Assembly (NCBI RefSeq): GCF_001465875.1
Contig: NZ_LN901320.1
Span: 124,001 to 188,000 of the forward strand
DNA: 64,000 nt
From: Legionella saoudiensis
GTDB lineage: Bacteria > Pseudomonadota > Gammaproteobacteria > Legionellales > Legionellaceae
Reading direction: 5' to 3'
Shown: piece by piece, positions 62,232-64,000 of the stretch
Numbering within the stretch: position 1 is the first letter of the stretch
How the letters are laid out: each line of letters begins with the position of its first letter
Translations under genes and position numbers: made by a program
Notes under the pieces: model-generated
What the model saw: the letters and a program-made list of their open reading frames with translations, nothing else
Database searches by the model: none
What the model was told of the DNA's origin: nothing

Positions 62232-62520
62232 TAAGATTTCATAATCAAATCAATTTGTTTAAATGATAGCCCTCATCGAGTTAATCGAATCAAAGGTAAG
62301 AATTTTGCTTGATACTAAGGTATAGAGAGAGTAAGTTTATTATTTTAAAGGAACTAATAAACTTATGTCATTATGATTCTTTTAGGCAGGATCGGAAAAA
62401 CGTACTAAACTAAGATTCGGTGTAACCAGGAGACATGAGAGTTGCGAATTCTACCGGGTTTGCACCATGACAAAATTTACCTAGTTTGTAAATGCTTAAT
62501 GTAGGCAAAGGAGCCGTAGA

Positions 62521-64000
62521 ATGAAAATTAAAGTATTAACTCTAGCCCTGTTATGTACTTCATCAGCCTTTTCCGCAAATATAGATAACGCAAAAATGCC
62601 AACGGATGATGCACTACACCTGGATTGGATAGATACTAGTATCTCACCGGCTCAGGATTTTTATTCTTACGCAAATAAAAATTGGCAAAAAAATAATCCT
62701 ATTCCTCCTGAATACCCAAGTTGGGGCAGTTTTAATGTGGTGCATGATAAAGTGCAGGATATTGTGCATCAAATGCTGATTAACGCAGCAGCAAATACTA
62801 AAGCGAAGCCAGGCAGCATAGAGCAAAAAGTAGGAGATTTTTATTTCAGCGGTATGGATGAAGCAAATATTAACAAATTAGGTATAACACCTTTGCAGCC
62901 AGAATTTGATCGCATCCAAAATATAAAAAATTTAATGGATCTACAAAATGAAATTGCTCATTTACATCAAATTGGTGTCGATGCATTTTTTGGTTTTGGG
63001 AGTATGCAAGATTATAAAAACAGTAGTGAAATGATTGCAGCCGCTGTGCAAGGAGGCCTAGGACTTCCCGACCGCGATTATTATTTAAAGGATACCCCAA
63101 AATTTAAATTGATCCGAGATGCTTATGTAACCCATATTGCCAAAATGTTTGAATTGTTAGGTGACAATCCTGAGAAAGCTGCTGCTGAGTCACGTCGAGT
63201 GATGGAGTTAGAAACACAATTTGCTAAAGCCTCGATGTCGCAAGTAGAGCAGCGCGATCCGCATGCTGTTTACCATATTATGGATAAAGCTCAATTAGAG
63301 AAAATGACGCCTAATTTTTCTTGGCCCGCCTATTTTACAGCCATGGGGCAAGATAATTTGAAAAGCATCAATATGGCAATGCCCAATTTTTTTGCAGCCC
63401 TCAATGAGCAACTTAAAACAGTTCCGCTTCAGGATTGGCAAACCTATTTACGCTGGCACTTAATCGATAATTACGCGCCTTATTTATCTAAACCTTTTGT
63501 TGATGAAAATTTTAAGATGGCAACCGCCTTAACGGGCACAGAAAAAATACTGCCTCGTTGGAAACGAGTAGTGAGCACTGAAAATGCAGCCTTAGGTTTT
63601 GCTATTGGTAAAATGTATGTCGAGCGTAATTTTTCACCTGAAGCCAAAAAACAAGCTCTAGAGTTACTGAAAAATATCCGCTATGTCTTGAATGAAGATA
63701 TTAAGAATCTTGCATGGATGACTCCGGCTACTCGCGAAGCCGCATTAAAAAAATTAGAGTTAATGGAGGAGCGCGTAGGTTATCCTTCAAAATGGTGGGA
63801 TTATTCATCACTGAAAATAGATCGTGGCCCTTATGTGTTGAACGTGCTTCGCGCCAATCAATTTTTAGTGCAACGTGATCTTAACAAAATTGGTAAACCC
63901 ATCGATCGAAGTGAATGGGGGATGACGCCACAAACAATTAATGCTTATTACGATCCCTCCATGAATAATCTAAATATTCCTGCAGGAATTTTGCAACCAC
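62521..64000 (+). CDS. M13-family zinc metallopeptidase, 5' part
   Basis: The N-terminal 493 residues of a neprilysin/PepO-like peptidase; the gene runs off the window. A signal peptide (VLTLALLCTSSAFSA) indicates export. The family pattern is clear: WIDTSISPAQDFYSYANKNW at the start (M13 N-terminal D-D-F-Y-x-Y-x-N-G-x-W), GGLGLPDRDYYL, and near the cut end NAYYDPSMNNLNIPAGILQP, which directly precedes the catalytic HExxH in this family. The zinc-binding residues themselves lie beyond 64000, so activity cannot be judged. These enzymes cleave oligopeptides. The frame is open from 62521 to the end with no interruption. Confidence 0.92.
   Translation, partial: MKIKVLTLALLCTSSAFSANIDNAKMPTDDALHLDWIDTSISPAQDFYSYANKNWQKNNPIPPEYPSWGSFNVVHDKVQDIVHQMLINAAANTKAKPGSIEQKVGDFYFSGMDEANINKLGITPLQPEFDRIQNIKNLMDLQNEIAHLHQIGVDAFFGFGSMQDYKNSSEMIAAAVQGGLGLPDRDYYLKDTPKFKLIRDAYVTHIAKMFELLGDNPEKAAAESRRVMELETQFAKASMSQVEQRDPHAVYHIMDKAQLEKMTPNFSWPAYFTAMGQDNLKSINMAMPNFFAALNEQLKTVPLQDWQTYLRWHLIDNYAPYLSKPFVDENFKMATALTGTEKILPRWKRVVSTENAALGFAIGKMYVERNFSPEAKKQALELLKNIRYVLNEDIKNLAWMTPATREAALKKLELMEERVGYPSKWWDYSSLKIDRGPYVLNVLRANQFLVQRDLNKIGKPIDRSEWGMTPQTINAYYDPSMNNLNIPAGILQP

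Larger units (their letters stand above)
62087..62520. other. Intergenic region with two hairpins, lpxC to M13 peptidase
   Basis: 434 bases. Near lpxC are the palindrome at 62112-62131 and the larger repeat at 62169-62231. The remainder is AT-rich and should contain the promoter of the peptidase gene. I found no credible open frame or RNA gene. Confidence 0.6.

Overview
The window looks like a chromosomal segment of a Legionella species, probably not L. pneumophila itself. The main evidence is a nearly complete Dot/Icm type IVB secretion cluster (icmT-S-[FIR]-Q-P-O and icmN-M-L-K-E-G-C-D-J-B). Supporting evidence is an Entner-Doudoroff operon next to a GH15 glucoamylase, a moderately AT-rich composition, and several proteins that resemble Legionella effectors. 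The usual icmR slot between icmS and icmQ holds an unrelated small gene, as expected from the known species-specific FIR (functional homologue of IcmR) genes.

Layout. 1-485: 3' end of rimK. 594-2663 (minus): a P-loop protein of unknown function and a small HTH regulator. 2840-9970 (plus): zwf-pgl-edd-glk-eda-sugar transporter, with overlapping genes, ended by a hairpin. 10145-13046 (minus): glucoamylase, hemH and a cold-shock protein. 13402-32556: the Dot/Icm cluster, headed by a 66-residue unknown protein and interrupted between icmO and icmN by an opposite-strand POT-family transporter. 32618-33577: a secreted LURP-one/tubby-like repeat protein directly after icmB, where L. pneumophila has tphA and icmF. 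33633-41241: GGDEF protein, OmpR-type two-component system with a divergent Spy/CpxP-like gene, cupin, divergent oxyR/ahpC-ahpD, and a dicarboxylate/amino-acid symporter. 41438-44334: two adjacent unknown proteins, one of which carries a recognisable histone-deacetylase fold with one altered zinc ligand. 44458-45135: periplasmic HAD acid phosphatase. 45275-49573: smc-zipA. 49743-62086: cell-wall and division genes murF-mraY-murD-ftsW-murC-(murB remnant)-ddl-ftsQ-ftsA-ftsZ-lpxC. 62521-64000: start of an M13 metallopeptidase.

How the genes work together. The Icm proteins build the inner-membrane channel and core (IcmE/DotG, IcmG/DotF, IcmL/DotI, IcmM/DotJ, IcmC/DotE, IcmD/DotP, IcmT), the outer-membrane part (IcmK/DotH, IcmN/DotK), and the coupling complex and ATPases (IcmO/DotL, IcmP/DotM, IcmJ/DotN, IcmS, IcmB/DotO). 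The machine would export effectors such as the candidates at 594, 41438 and 43039. Tandem cTTAA-type direct repeats with an 11-bp period lie upstream of the 66-residue gene, upstream of icmN and, with a near-ideal match, across the icmB stop codon. They match the published Legionella PmrA element.

Most noteworthy: murB is a short decayed remnant and murG is missing from its usual place, so both essential functions must be encoded elsewhere. Other points are the HDAC-like protein, the PmrA-like sites, the divergent FIR protein, a 24-bp perfect inverted repeat between the two-component genes and the Spy-like gene, and a run of 17 nearly identical decapeptide repeats in IcmE. I saw no tRNA, rRNA, CRISPR array, transposase or phage genes.
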